DNA of 64,000 bases, taken from contig OX465598.1 in assembly GCA_950022295.1 (NCBI GenBank), positions 178,020,001 to 178,084,000 of the forward strand, written 5' to 3'. The DNA is from Bromus sterilis (lineage: Eukaryota > Streptophyta > Magnoliopsida > Poales > Poaceae). Positions within the stretch are counted from its first letter, which is position 1. The number at the start of each line of letters is the position of its first letter. Positions 1 to 11,883 of this stretch are shown here, one piece after another. The notes beneath the pieces are model-generated. The model saw only the letters and a program-made list of their open reading frames with translations. It was not told where the DNA came from and did no database searches. The position numbers and the translations under genes were made by a program.

Positions 1-2452
1 ACTAAGTCCTAGACCAGTAATGTTTTATTGCATTTTGCATGGGCTATAACTAGTTGTTCATGATGCCTTTTTGCATGATTCTTTTTGCCCTGCCTTTCGT
101 GCCATGTCTACTTTAGTTTCATATCATTTGTGATCATGTTTGCATTTATTATCCTGTTTATGTATTGCTCTAAAGTGTGCTTCGTGATGTTGGCATATTG
201 TGTTCAAAACTTGTTTTGCTTGTATCTTTTTAACCGTAACTCCGTTTGGGGTGTTCTTTATATGTAACTTGATTAGTTTTTCGTGTACTTTGTGTTTATG
301 ATATTGTTTGCTGTTGTTAACCAACCTAAAATGTGGTTTAGGGCAGAACAGTACCAAAATTCCATTTTATCATGGGGACCGCAATAGTTTGCCATGTTTA
401 GGTTGTGCCTCACTTAAATTGACTAGCATAGATAGTTTATCTTATGCTTCACCTCTTGTCATGTTTGTGTGCTATGCCATGCTTGAGTGAGATGCCATGT
501 TAAAAACCTTTGTTGATCACATGTAGCTACACAACTTGAACCTTTCCAAATGTGGGTATCGTCGTGTGTGACGAGTACTCCACTTAACCTATTAGTAACC
601 GCTCTCGACGGTAGGTTCGATGTCTCGCGTTACTTTCTTCTTGATGCTTTCTCGTGTTTGCTTTGTAGTAATAGATGCTTGCTCGTTGATTGCTTTCCAG
701 TGTTTACCGTCTTGTGTGCTACCGCGGGTACCTCTCGGAGACGTTGCGAGCTCGCGATCAACTACACCTTCGGAACCCGACTTATCAACAGGCAAGGACT
801 ATGCATTACTTATGATCCATTCTATTTCAACCAGCGGTTTTCATGCTAGTATAGGATAGGTTCGATGTTTGATCCTACCACATGTTTACAGCCTCTTTCA
901 AACCGATACAGCCATGTCCCCTCCCAGCAAACCATGTACTGCTATGTTACTATTGCTCGTTGCTCAGCCCTTGCTTAGTATGCATGCTTAGGATGCTACG
1001 AATGTTACCCCCTGTTACTCCTTGGTTTGGGATATCACATTATTATATTGTTGTGGATGATATGATTATTATAATGTTGACTATATTCGACGAAGGATGG
1101 AAGGTCTAGGCTATCCCGCCCCGATGCTTTGTTGCATTCGAGTCACCTAGGATCCGAGTTTTGGGTATTGGTTTTAAGACTAAGCGTGCCTAACCGCGTG
1201 TGGGATTTTATGGGGTCCCCTCTTCTTACCTACCTAGCTTCAAACATTTCTAGAGGTGGCCCAAGCTGATTTACCATTTGAAACCGTGTGTGTGCTTGGT
1301 TGGGCCCCTAGCAGTTTTAAAACAACTCGGGCTAGCGGAGACAGATTTCCTTTGCTGGTCCACACTGGTGAGCTAGGGAAGTCCCCTGTTATATAGGTGA
1401 GACTAACCCCGACCTTAGCCATACGGAAGAGTCTGATCCGAGGGCGCGGTCGGCTCTTGGATTGGGTGTCGACTCCCCGGGGGCCACCCGGATTTGTGCG
1501 TTGTTAGTTAGAGGGACCTGTCGTTTCAGATCTCTCGGAACTAAATCATAAAATGGTTGCCTATGATGGGTAGCAACTGAGAGTGATGGGCATGCGTGCG
1601 GAGCCTTGTAATGGGCAGTTGGTACACCCCTACAGGGTTAAATCTTTTCGAGAAGCCGTGTCCACGGTTATGGACGACTTGAGACCTACTCCTTGTTCAT
1701 TGACAACAACAACTGAGATAATCTTAATATAACTTGATTAACGTGTGTGTGCGCCTTGACTGCTTCTTCTTCGTCGGGATGCAAAGAGGAGGACAAGGAT
1801 AGGATATGTGTTATGTTTGCGTAAGTAGTTGATAGCAAGACTTGTTGGAGGCGATTCCTCATCGAATGCCTGGCTTCTTATCTTACTCTCTAGATCGTTA
1901 GTCACTTCATAAAATCTAGTGCGGCAGCAATCTCACCACTTACCCCATCCTTACCGTAAACTACTAGTTGTCCTAGAATGACGAGTGATGAAGTCCTTGC
2001 TGGGTCAGTTGACCACTACAGTTGGACGCTGAGTACCTTTGTACTCATGATACTACCCCAAACTCTTTTCAGGGTTCTTGATCGACAACAGGTACGGTGA
2101 TCGACGTTTCACGTGGAGACTCGTCGACGACTAGTTAGGCGGATCCCGGCGGAGGGCCTGGACCCGTGTGGTTATGGGAATCGATGTTTTTCTCTTCGCT
2201 AGTAGGCATTTGATTGTAGTCTGTACTTAGACATATATCTTCTGCTATTGTAATATATTAAGGCAGTTGTATGCCGATTGTATGAGATGTTGTATCCTTG
2301 TATCTATAATGTTGTGATATCATGTTGGAAATCCGGGGCATATGACTTCGTCATATGTCGCGGTGGGACCGATATGTGCTTCGTCCCCGGATCTGTATGG
2401 AAACACCTAGATCTGGAACAGTATCGCATATCGGGCCTTACAACTTGGTATC
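1..2452 (+). mobile_element. X1: long LTR (X family), 5' part outside window
   Basis: This is the 3' portion of a very long LTR. It aligns throughout with the complete LTR at 44100-47939 and with the reversed one at 21292-24979. It ends in TTACA and is followed at once by a primer-binding site, so this is a 5' LTR in plus orientation. Short open frames inside it are not genes: other copies break them. The initiator-Met primer site and LTRs of nearly 4 kb fit the chromovirus (Tekay/Del) lineage of Gypsy elements; that lineage call is inferred, since no X-family pol is in the window. Confidence 0.85.
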
Positions 2453-3038
2453 AGAGCTTTACCGACCGTAGGATTCCTTTTCTGGCCGAAGTCGAGTCTA
2501 GACAAAACTATTTTGTAGTACTAAGTTAGTTATCGGAGAGTAGGATTATTTTTACTCCTTACCCTTGCTCTAGTCAGGACAAGTGTCGTAAGAGTTTTAA
2601 TTCTCGCCTTATCCCCTTTCAAACTCTAGGATCTCGAGTGTGTGGAGTTTCGGAACCGTTACAATGCCTTGCTTGCAGCGTATTATCTCGATTCCGATCT
2701 TAGGTTTGGGAAATCTTGTAGTACCTTTAGTTCTTCCGACTCTGGGTAAACCTCTTGGTCATCTGTTGACTTCAGTCCTCTTGCCCAGTATCTTCACAAT
2801 TCCAGTGAGAATGCTTCCCTTGATCGTCACTTTGAATTGTCGTTCTTCCTCTTGACACTGGTGGTTTCGTTTTCCGACGTTGCCGTCTCTCTGCGGAAAT
2901 TTATCTCGACTGAAGTTCGACGTCGACATGGAGAAGAGTCCCTTGTTGGTGGTGTTGAAGATTGTCATCTCTCTTTTCTCTCCCCTCCTCTCCCCCGGAT
3001 CATCCAGGATCTCGGGACGAGATCCCTTGTTGGTTACG
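2453..3038 (+). mobile_element. X1 untranslated leader, truncated
   Basis: About 590 bases downstream of the primer site match the leader at 42053-42655. No credible protein is encoded. The motif TCCCTTGTTGGTGGTGTTG occurs near 2940 and again in part at 3029, where similarity to the other X leader stops and Tat gag-like sequence begins. The gag and pol expected of an X element are missing. Confidence 0.75.
2456..2467 (+). other. Primer-binding site of X1
   Basis: TGGTATCAGAGC lies four bases after the LTR end. It is the standard complement of the plant initiator methionine tRNA 3' end that primes minus-strand synthesis. The same motif follows X3 at 42056. Confidence 0.9.
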
Positions 3039-4062
3039 AGCCCGATCCAAGATTTCAGACGATCCCAGAACTACATCAAGCGACGATCCACCCACTGATT
3101 AGCGAACAAAGCTCAGCTGCCACCCGTGAGATCGAAGCCAATATCAGTCGCGGCACCGGAATTCAACATCGAAATTTCTCTAGCTAAAGCACTCGACCAC
3201 ACGGCGACTCCAAACGCCAGTCGTGCCACTCGCCGCAAAACAGTCACTACCAGCCACGGCGACCTCAACGGCATGCCTCATCACGTCGCCAAGTAAATTT
3301 GAGATTTCTACATCAACGAAGGATTTGAACTAAGCCCGAGTAGTCGTGCTCGCAACAAACACCACGTCACTAACGACCAACTCAAAAAATCGAAGACGGC
3401 AGCGACAAGGTGACTCGAACGCCCTCACACTCCAGGAACAGCTAAACGAGATTTGCACGATCAACTCTTATGAAGACGAGGAAGGGGAACTTAGATCAAC
3501 CCACAGCCTCGGAATTTGTCGACTCTTTGGTGAACTCTCTAAAGCACACAAGAAATACGTACAACATAGAGCAAAGTGCACTCGAAGAGCAACCTCGGCG
3601 CCAACACCTTCTAAAACCGCAACACAACAAGACTGCCCAGCACCCGACGAAGAAGAAACCTACCCGATAGCACGCAGTCGAGTGTGCATGATCCAAGAAG
3701 GGCGTCCATCAAAAAAGGAAGAAGAAGCAATCACCCTCCAAATCTACATGGCAACGGAACTTCAACTAGAAGCACCATGCTACTTATGGGGATCAGATAC
3801 CGACATAACCTTCTCGCAAAAGGATCACCCACCAGCTGTCCCAAGACCAAGACACGCCCCATTGGTCCTCGAAGCACATATAGGAGGATACGACATGTCA
3901 CGTATATTCATGGACGATGACAGTTGCATGAACGCCATCTTATCCAACACTCTACGCAAGATGTTGATCCCGCACTCCGCGTTGAAGGCCTCAGACATCA
4001 CCTTCCATGGTATCGTGCCAGGCAAAGAAGTCTACCCCCTCGGAAGAATCAGCCTCGACGTC
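3039..4062 (+). pseudogene. gag: Tat-lineage gag/protease fragment
   Basis: The open frame from 3346 matches the gag C-terminus and protease of the minus-strand elements E1 and E2. Shared blocks include a TINSYED/EELRSTHSLGICRLF-like segment, RVCMIQEGRPSK, and PRHAPLVLEAHIGGYDMSRI. The aspartic protease motif, MDGGSS in E2, reads MDDDSC here, so the catalytic loop is damaged. Upstream of 3346 the frame is broken. There is no LTR or primer site on the left, and the right side is cut by an Athila-like LTR at 4063. It is a relic of a third Tat element, older than the insertions that cut it. Confidence 0.75.
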
Positions 4063-4348
4063 CGATACGTCTCAAACATATCTATAATTTCTTCTTGTTC
4101 CATGCTTATATGGGTGACTTTGCTACATGTTTTGATACACTTTCATACCTTTTTCAACATATTTGGACTAACCTACAAACTCAGTGACTCGGTGCTAGTT
4201 TCTGTCAGCTGTTGTCTGTGCATTGTAGGTATTTACCAATATTTAAAGTGCACGGAAAAATCCACGAAAAATATATAAAAATCAGCGCAGAAGAAGACTC
4301 TAGAATCCCGAAGGGCGGCCAGAGGGGGGCACCCCCCTCCCAAGCGGC
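4063..4348 (+). mobile_element. Athila-like LTR head, truncated
   Basis: The segment starts CGATACGTCTCAAAC, which matches the LTR start TGATACGTCCCAAAC of E3 with the first T changed. It follows the E3 LTR for about 285 bases and is then interrupted by a second LTR head of the same type at 4349. The remainder would lie to the right of the outer insertions, outside the window. Confidence 0.75.
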
Positions 4349-5592
4349 TGCTACGTCCCAAACGTATCTATAATTTTTTCTTGTTCCATGCTCATTTGGG
4401 TGACATTGCTATGTGTTTTGCTACAATTTCATACATTTTTACACATATTTGGACTAACCTACTAACTCGGTGCACCCGGTGCCAGTTTCTATCTGCTGAT
4501 GTCTGTGAATTGCAGGTTTGTACCCATATTTATAGTGCACAAAAAACTCCAAGAAAAATATATAAAAACCAGCATTCCAGAAGACTCTGAAGGCCTGAAG
4601 GAGAGCCGGAGGGGGGCCACGACCCTCCCAGGCAGCCAGGGGGCGCGTCCCCACTCTTGGCCGCGACAGGAGGCCGCCTGGAGGGTTGGGGCCTCCCCTT
4701 TGTCCCTCCTTCGGCCTATATTTACTCCTCAGTACAGAAACCCTAAAAAAGACCCCACATCGCGAAATTCTCCATTGTTCCGCCGTCGTCGAGATCCCGA
4801 GATCGGGATCGCCAGAAGACCTCGTCCCGGCAACTTGCCGGAGGGATGATTGATCTTCGAGAGCTTCTCCACCATCATGAGCGCTTCTCGGATGTGCCAT
4901 GAGTATTCCCCCTTGGACCATGGGTCCATGACCAGTAGTTATGTGACGTCTTCTCTCCAATCTTGTGTTTCAATTCTTAGCCCTTGTGAGCTGGCCTACA
5001 TGATCAAGGCATCTATGTAATCTTTCTGCTTTTGCTATGTTGTGTTTGCTGGGATCCGATGGATTATGAGATTATGTTCAGATTGTGATGAGTTATATAT
5101 TTGGTTCTCCTTTTATATTATTTTTCTTGAATAATTCTTGCATGTTTTCCGTTGCTTTTTCTTGCTTTGGCCAAGTAGTAGATAGTAACTCCAAGAGGGG
5201 GCGTTATGCTTGATTGTGGGTTCATGCCCCCGATGTCTAGCTTGAGTGACAAAAACATGAGACTAGGGGATGTGTTGTTGCCACCAGAGAGAAAACAACG
5301 GTGCTTGTAACTGCGGTTGCAAGGATTGTTTACCTTACACAAAGTTTGTTAATACAGTTGTCTGTTGCATTGGGTTTACACTTTGGGTGGGGCTTGCAAC
5401 TTAATACCAACAAGATGTTCTGGATAGATATCTCAAGGTGGATGATTAGTGAGTAGATGCTGATGTATAAACGTTCTACTTGTTTTGGCGTACTGCCCAT
5501 ACGATTGAGCCTCTAACTTTCTCGCATCATAGTTAGCATTGTGGTGCGTTTACAATTCTGTCAATTGCCCAGCTGTAATTTGTTCACCCAGC
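4349..5592 (+). mobile_element. Second Athila-like LTR, cut by X3
   Basis: It starts TGCTACGTCCCAAACG and is collinear with the E3 LTRs at 33087-34213 and 39296-40978. It stops at the sequence corresponding to about 33790 of E3, where X3 begins. About 420 bases of the LTR are therefore missing here. The 5 bases before it are GCGGC, the same 5 bases that precede E3 at 9660. Confidence 0.8.
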
Positions 5593-5726
5593 TGTAACAG
5601 CCCGGAAATTCCACCCAAGTTAAAAAAATTTCTTGCTGATTGTTAGAATTGTTTGCAGTATTTGTTTCGGCAATTTATTAATTGGTGATTATATTTCCAC
5701 CTCCGTATCGTACCGGCATGCGTGAC
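5593..5726 (+). mobile_element. X3 LTR, first piece
   Basis: It begins TGTAACAGCCCGGAAATT, the canonical X-family LTR start also seen at 42656 and, with small changes, at 44100. It is interrupted by solo LTR Y with target duplication GTGAC, resumes at 7112, is interrupted again by E3 at 9660 and finishes at 42052. With the inserts removed the LTR is about 3.75 kb. Confidence 0.9.
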
Positions 5727-7111
5727 TGATGACCCTCAACTATAGGGGATCAAGATAGTCTTCGCGGGTAAGACAACCCAATTTATTGATTCGACACAAG
5801 GGGATCTAAAGAATATTTATAAGCTTTGACAGTTGAGTTGTCAATTCAACCGCACCTAAAATATACTTTCTTGCAACAAAATATTAATAGCAACGGTGAT
5901 ATGATAGTGATAGCGATGACAGCAAAAGTAAAACAGCAAAAGCAAACTACTAGTAACCAGCAGGATTCAAACACTGTAGGATAGGGAGATGGATGGTTGG
6001 GCGCTGCTTGGATGAGAGTGAACATGTAATAGATTTTAACACGGGGCAAGGCACACAGAAAAGCAAGGATCGTCTAGGCAAATATCAAACATTAAGCATG
6101 TATCCCGTAGGTAGTTCTGCGTGCTTGCAATAAGAACTTGCACAACATCTTTTGTCCTACCGTCCCACTACGAACGGGGCCAAAAGGAACTTATGGAGAT
6201 TAAGGTGCGCCTGTCAAAGAGCACCGGAACAAAGCAATAAACTCAATGGATACATGAAATCCTCAAATTATAATCCATCCCCTTTGGTGTCCCAAGCTGT
6301 CAATTTTGGGATCGCCGGTTCTAGACCATAATAGGTGCATACAACTCATAGATAGGATCAAGAACATAAATATACTCATGAACACACAAGTGGTTAAGAT
6401 CTGAAAACATGGCACTCGGGCCCAAAGTGACAAGCATTAAGAGCAACAAGTTGTAGCAAAGATGATAAACACCAAAGTAGATGATATGCAACATGCCCCC
6501 AACAATCTGACGAACTATTACATGATCTAGCTCATCCAATTCCTACCACCCCCTTTGCCTACAACAGGGAATTACTCACACATGAGAGGAGAAGTCATGG
6601 AGGGAGGATGGATTGGTGATGGTGATGACGATGGCGATGGTCTTCCCTCTCCGGAGGCCAAATCAGCCTCCAGATTAGCCCTCCCGGAGAAGTACAGAGG
6701 GTGGCGGCGGCTCCTTGATGGAAACTAGAAAAGAGACTTCTGTTCTGGGGTTTTCCCATCACGAGAATAAATAGGAGTCGAGGTAGGGCACCAGAGGAGG
6801 GGGGAGTCCTCCAGGCGGCCAGCCGACGCTGCCAGGGGTGGGGCCGCGCCAGCAGGGCGCCTGGAGCCCCTGTGGCTCCCCTCTAGCCCCACCTCTGGCT
6901 CGTGGAAGCTCCGGGTGCGTGGATTTTTCCTGAATTTTCTTGGAATTTTCAGAAATACCTAAAAATCCATTTTCCTGCACACAATAAAACCATACAGGGA
7001 GCTCTGCTGAAAACAACGTCAGTCCGGGGTAGTTTAATTCAAATCATGCAAGAATGAGGGCAAAACAATAGCAAAAGTGTTTGGAAAAGTAGATACGTTT
7101 GAGACGTATCA
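5727..7111 (-). mobile_element. Y: solo LTR in reverse orientation
   Basis: This 1385-bp block starts TGATGACCCTC and ends GACGTATCA. Read on the minus strand it starts TGATACGTCTCAAACG, like many Triticeae-type Gypsy LTRs. It is flanked by a perfect 5-bp duplication, GTGAC at 5722-5726 and 7112-7116. There is no internal region, so it is a solo LTR left by LTR-LTR recombination. It holds no gene. Confidence 0.9.
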
Positions 7112-9659
7112 GTGACCGACCCTTTCCACCATGACACACGACCTTTTGAGACACCGGGTTTCACCCGAGCACCGTCGCAACTGCCGACACAAGACGAGCC
7201 ATCGCCATCTGAACGAAAACCCCGTTTATTTAATAAACGGATTATTTTATTGGGCGATGGAAAAATGTTCTCGGAATGGTATCGAAGTGAGGTAGAAGTG
7301 ACCGGCTCGCCGCGCGGAGCGCGAGGTTCGAAGTTTTACCCGAATTGGAGGTCGTATGGACTCCCGGCGGTCAGAAACGTAAATATCGGACGCGAGAGGG
7401 AGAAACCGGGGGCGTTTGTGTAAACCTGCCAGCCATGCCAGCCTATATATAGACCACCACTCTGCCACCCATTTTAGGGTTCCACCTAGTCCATTTTTGC
7501 AGCCACCCCCCTCCAAAATTGCCCAGATCTGCCTCCCAAAGCCTCTCCACCCCGAAACCCTAGATCTGGGTGATCCAGGGCCGTCTGATCCCCAGGTGGA
7601 TGCTCCTGGATGCGCCACGTCACCTCCCGGAGCTCCTCCCCACAGCCACCGCGGCCCGACCGAAGCCCGTTCCTGCACTGTCGCTCCTTCCCAAGCTCCT
7701 CCCGAATCGGCCCTCCTCCCGTCAGCCGCCTCCACCCAAGCCACCTCGCCGGCCAACTCCGGTAGCCACGCGTCGCCGCCCCCAGGTCACCACCTCATGT
7801 CCTCCTTCTCTTCTCTTTTCCTCTCCCTCTCACCTTCTTTTTCTCTCTGAGCAAGGGCCGCCATGGCCATGGCCTCCCCGAGCCGGAGCTCTCGAAGCTT
7901 GCCGCACCCACCGCTCAATGCCGGAAGCCGCCACCCGGGACGGATCCGGCGGATCCCCTTCATCGCGCGTCGTCCCCGCCTGCACCACGACCTCGCCGGA
8001 GTCCGTCCACGGCCGCCGTTGCTCCCCGTGCGGCCGGGATCGACGACGAGCGCCCGCTCACCTCCATCATGGGTCGACGCGCCCGGGATGGCCCATCATC
8101 CGCGGCTCCAGCACGACCCACTCCTCAGTCGCGACCCGTGGCTCTCCTTCGCACCGGGCGCGGATCTGCTATCATTCGCTCACTGCTTCACGGGACGAGC
8201 ACACGAGGTGAGCAACCCTGCCCCCTCCTTTTTTTTCTTACGCAGTTGGGTTGAGGCCCACTAGCAGTAACCCTGTTTAGCGTCCGTGAGCGTTAGATAG
8301 TTGTCCAACGCCCAGCCTTGTTAGGCCCAGTCCAGTGCTTTTGGCCCAGTAACCGATCATATTGTTTCTGGATTAATAAAATGAGAAGAATAATGTTGTG
8401 TTTTGTGATGCTTATATCTTTGCAACGGTAGCTCGGATCAACACACTTTCTACATGAAAGTTGCTCCTTTTTTTGCGTAAATTAATAAAATATGATCCTT
8501 TGTCATGTTTGCACTTGTGTACATGTTGTTTACGTGCTATTTACAACCCTTGCAACTGTAAAATGTAATCTTCCATAACTTAATAACCGTATCTCTGATT
8601 AAAATGTTCTTTATATGTAACTTGACTAGAATTGCATGTAGATTATGATTATGGTGCCTTTTCTTGCTAATAAAAATAATAAAATATGGTTTAGGGCAGA
8701 ATAGTACCAAATGCTTTAATTGTCGTGGGGTACTTAGTGATATGCCATGTTTAAGATTTTGCCTCACTTAGACTAGCATAGATATTTAACTTTATGCTTC
8801 ACCAATTGCCATGATTATGTGATATGCCATGCTTTTGTGAGATGCCATGTTAACAACCTTTGCTCATATTGTGTAGCTAAACAACTTGAACTATGATAAA
8901 CATGCGTTATCGTCGTGTGTGACGAGTACTCCACTTAGCATGTTAGTAACCACTCTCGACGATAGATGCAATACCGTAGTGCGTTGCCTCGTGTTGCCTT
9001 CTTGTTGTTGCTTGCTCATGATTGCTTCGTAGTAATAGATGCTTGCTCGTCGATTGCCTTTCCAGTGTTTCCTCCTTGTGTGCTCCAGCGGTTACTCTCG
9101 GAGACGTTGTGAGTTTGCGTTCGACTACACCTTCGGATCTTCTTCTCAACAAGTAAGGGGGACATATATCATGCTTATAACTTTCAGCTCACTTGTGCCT
9201 AGGTATAGGATAGAACGATTGCTTGATCCTACCACTTCATATTTATGCCTCCATATTAAAACCCAAACAACCATGTCCCCCACATCCCAGCAAACATTTG
9301 TTTGGCCATGTGCCTTGCTTGCTTAACCACTTCTTAGTATGCATGCTTAGGATGCTACAACTTTTTCCCCTGTTACTCCTTGGATTGGGATATCACACTA
9401 TTGTACTATTGTGGATGATGTGATTATTATAATGTTGAGTATATTAGACGAAGGATGGAAGGTCTAGGCTATCCCGCCTTGATGCTTTGTTCCATTCGAG
9501 TCACCTAGGTCCCGAGTATTGTGTCTCTTGGCGAGCATGCCTAACCACGTGTGGGATTCTATGGGGTCCCCTCTTCTTACCTACCTAGATCCAAAATTTT
9601 CTAGTGGTGGCCCAAGCTGATTTTACCATTTGAAAACGTGTGTGTGACTGGTCCGCGGC
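7112..9659 (+). mobile_element. X3 LTR, second piece, with promoter and GC-rich island
   Basis: It continues X3 after Y. It contains TATATATA at 7444-7451, followed by a GC-rich stretch (about 7450-8260) with long but non-conserved open frames, then AT-rich sequence with GGTGAG near 8208. The piece ends where E3 inserts after GCGGC. Long GC-rich frames on both strands are compositional and are not supported as genes by the other LTR copies. Confidence 0.85.
7444..7451 (+). promoter_or_regulatory. TATA box of X-family LTR
   Basis: TATATATA lies about 40 bases before a TAGGGTTCC segment. The equivalent is CTATAAATAG at about 44678 in X5, and TATATAAA (minus strand, 24505-24512) in the reversed solo LTR. 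Conservation across three copies supports it as the LTR core promoter, leaving a short U3 and a very long transcribed R-U5. Confidence 0.6.
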
Positions 9660-10191
9660 TGATACGTCCCAAACGTATCTATAATTTCCGCTTGCTCCAT
9701 GCATGATTTGTGTGACTTTGCCATGTTTTGCTTGAACTTTCATACACTTTTGATCATATTTAGACTAACCTATTAACTCAGTGCACCCAGTTGCCAGTTC
9801 CTGTTTTCTGCTGTTTTCATATTTCAGGTTTTCCGGCCATTAAAAGTGCCAAATAAATTCCGGAAAAACTATATAAAAAATCAGCGTCCCGGAAGCTTCT
9901 CGAAGAACCGAGGAAGGAAGGGAGTGGACCCACCAGGGCCCCAGGAGGGTCCCTGGCGCGGCCCAGCCCTAGGGCGCGCCAGGCACCCTCCTGGCTGCCC
10001 TGTGGCCCCCTCGGTGCCCCCTTGGCCTATATTTAGTGCCCGCGGAGAAAACCCTAATACCGATCTTCTATTCCCGTTCTCCTCTCTGTACCGCCGCCGC
10101 CGTTTCAAGATCGGGGCTGCCAGGAGAAGCTGCCCCGGTACCCTGCCGGAAGGAGGAACCCCCACGGGGAGACCATCCATCACCATGGACG
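9660..10191 (+). mobile_element. E3 5' LTR, first part
   Basis: It starts TGATACGTCCCAAACG and is collinear with the 3' LTR at 39296. It is broken at CACCATGGACG by E2. The last five bases GGACG (10187-10191) are the E2 target duplication and recur at 33082-33086, after which the LTR continues. Confidence 0.9.
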
Positions 10192-10638
10192 TGACGGGGA
10201 TCAGCCCCGGCAAATCCCATGGTCAGGGACCCTGGGTTAGTCATAGAGAAGGCACAGGCTGGACGATACTCGTCGGCTAACAGGAGAAGCACTTCCTGCT
10301 CGATATTATTGCGTAAAGGAGCGATTACAGTGGAGGCCAAGGCGAGTTCTCGCAAGGCCAGATTAGTAGATGTGTATTGGATTGATCTGGACGTCTCCCC
10401 TCCCAGCATTTATATACTAGGCTAGGTCTCAGGGAGTCCGTGCTAGGTTACAAAGATAGTTTCCTAGTTCTAGTCTTGCCTTGTACGCCAAGTTGTGCCT
10501 TCCATACTAGTCGCGGACTCCTACGTCGGTGCTTGATTGGGCCAGTCGTGGGCCTGTCGTGGCTTCCTTGCGGGCCTTCTGTCTTCGTATGCACCGGGTA
10601 GTCTCATACGCAGGAGTCGTGGGGTCACCCCCTCGTCA
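10192..10638 (-). mobile_element. E2 3' LTR
   Basis: It runs from TGACGGGGATCAGCCCC to CACCCCCTCGTCA in plus-strand reading; on the minus strand it starts TGACGAGGGGG and ends CCCCGTCA. It is the partner of 32635-33081. A TATA-like element (TATATAAAT on the minus strand) lies near 10410. Confidence 0.92.
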
Positions 10639-11279
10639 GTAGCCCCCGAGTGCCTAGGGACTCGAATTCGTCCACACTTTATCGTTCGTAGGAGCGGCAT
10701 CGCCGCGGGTCGCTGGCAGTTTTGAGCCATGACAATATCTGTTTCGAGGGATTGCTAAGCTGAAAGGGCCCAAGGTGTCGACTGATCGAGCCTTGGTGAA
10801 TTGCGCTAGTGGCAAATACCGCAGTAGCCCAATCAAGCTCACGTCCCTCGACATGAACTTGGAACGACCGGTGTCAAGCAAAGTCATGCCGCTGCAGGTC
10901 TTATAGGATCAATTGCTGCCAGTCTAAGCAAATAGCCTGAGCGCGCCCGCTCGGCTCTTTCTATCATGTGAGCGCATGGAAAAGGTCGGGAGTGAAATCG
11001 CTTTGCGGCAAGTCCCGGCCCGGCCGTTCTGCGCAAAGGGGTCTTACCTACACGCTAAGCTTGCGTGGCATCTGGGTACAGTGTGTCGTAGCCCAGGCAT
11101 AATTGCTTTTGTAGAGGCACAGAGCCTGGTTAGCGATGCAACCACTTGGAATAAAAGATCAAGTGAGATATTTAGAAGTCACTCGCGGAGTTTGTAATGA
11201 ACTCAAGCGAGGAAAATAAGAAAGCACACACTCGGAATGTCGTCGAGTGTGCGAGTAAGTCATATTGTTGAGTTGCTAA
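10639..11279 (-). mobile_element. E2 sequence between 3' LTR and cargo gene, first part
   Basis: This non-coding stretch matches E1 at 11884-12540. The bases next to the LTR read on the minus strand GCACTCGGGGGCTA, the likely polypurine tract. TAA at 11277-11279 is the target duplication of the Harbinger-type element that follows. I see no gene in it. Confidence 0.7.
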
Positions 11280-11436
11280 GGGCCAGTGCTTTTACAGCTT
11301 CTAGCATCTTATTGTGAAAATAAGCCAAAAGCTCAAAAGAATTGGTTTTAGAAAAGCTAGCTCAGCTTATTTTCATCTGGTATTCCTTCACAATGGAAAA
11401 AATCTGGTCTGGAGTGGCTTCCCGTAGCTTCCCGCA

Positions 11437-11883
11437 TGACGGGGATGTACCCCGGCAAATCCCATGGCCAGGGACCCTGGGTTAGTCATGAGAGGCACAG
11501 GTTGGACGATAGCTCGTCGGCTAACAGGAGGATACGTTCCTGCACGATGTTATTGATTGGAGATGGCGATTACAGGGAAGCCAAGGCTAGTGCGCACAAG
11601 GCTAGAGTTACAGATTGTGTATCGGATGATCCCGACGTCTCCCCTCCTAGCCCTTATATACTAGGCTAGGTCTCGGGGAGTCCGTCTAGAATTACAGATG
11701 AGGTTTCCTAACCCTGATCTTATAGCGTACGACAAGTTTACACCTTCCTTATGAGTCGTGGACTCCTACGTCGGTGCCAATAGTGGGACAAGGTTGGGCC
11801 CTGGCGGCATCTCTATGGGCTTTCTGTCTTCGAGTACACCGGGTAGGCTCATCCATATGAGTCGTGGGGTCACCCCCTCGTCA
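11437..11883 (-). mobile_element. E1 3' LTR
   Basis: It runs from TGACGGGGATGTACCCC to CACCCCCTCGTCA and pairs with 19054-19500. On the minus strand TATATAAG near 11660 is the likely TATA box. The adjoining bases inside the element (11884 on) read on the minus strand as a polypurine tract with GGCACTCGGGGGCTAA. Confidence 0.93.

Noticed and set aside
4063..4278. Extension of the Tat gag/protease frame into the LTR head
   Set aside because: The frame continues by chance across the insertion point; residues after 4062 translate LTR sequence.
7416..8264. Overlapping long plus-strand frames in GC-rich DNA that look like a proline-rich host gene
   Set aside because: They lie inside an X LTR; the same region in X5 and in the reversed copy has frames broken or shifted, and all frames are open because of GC content.
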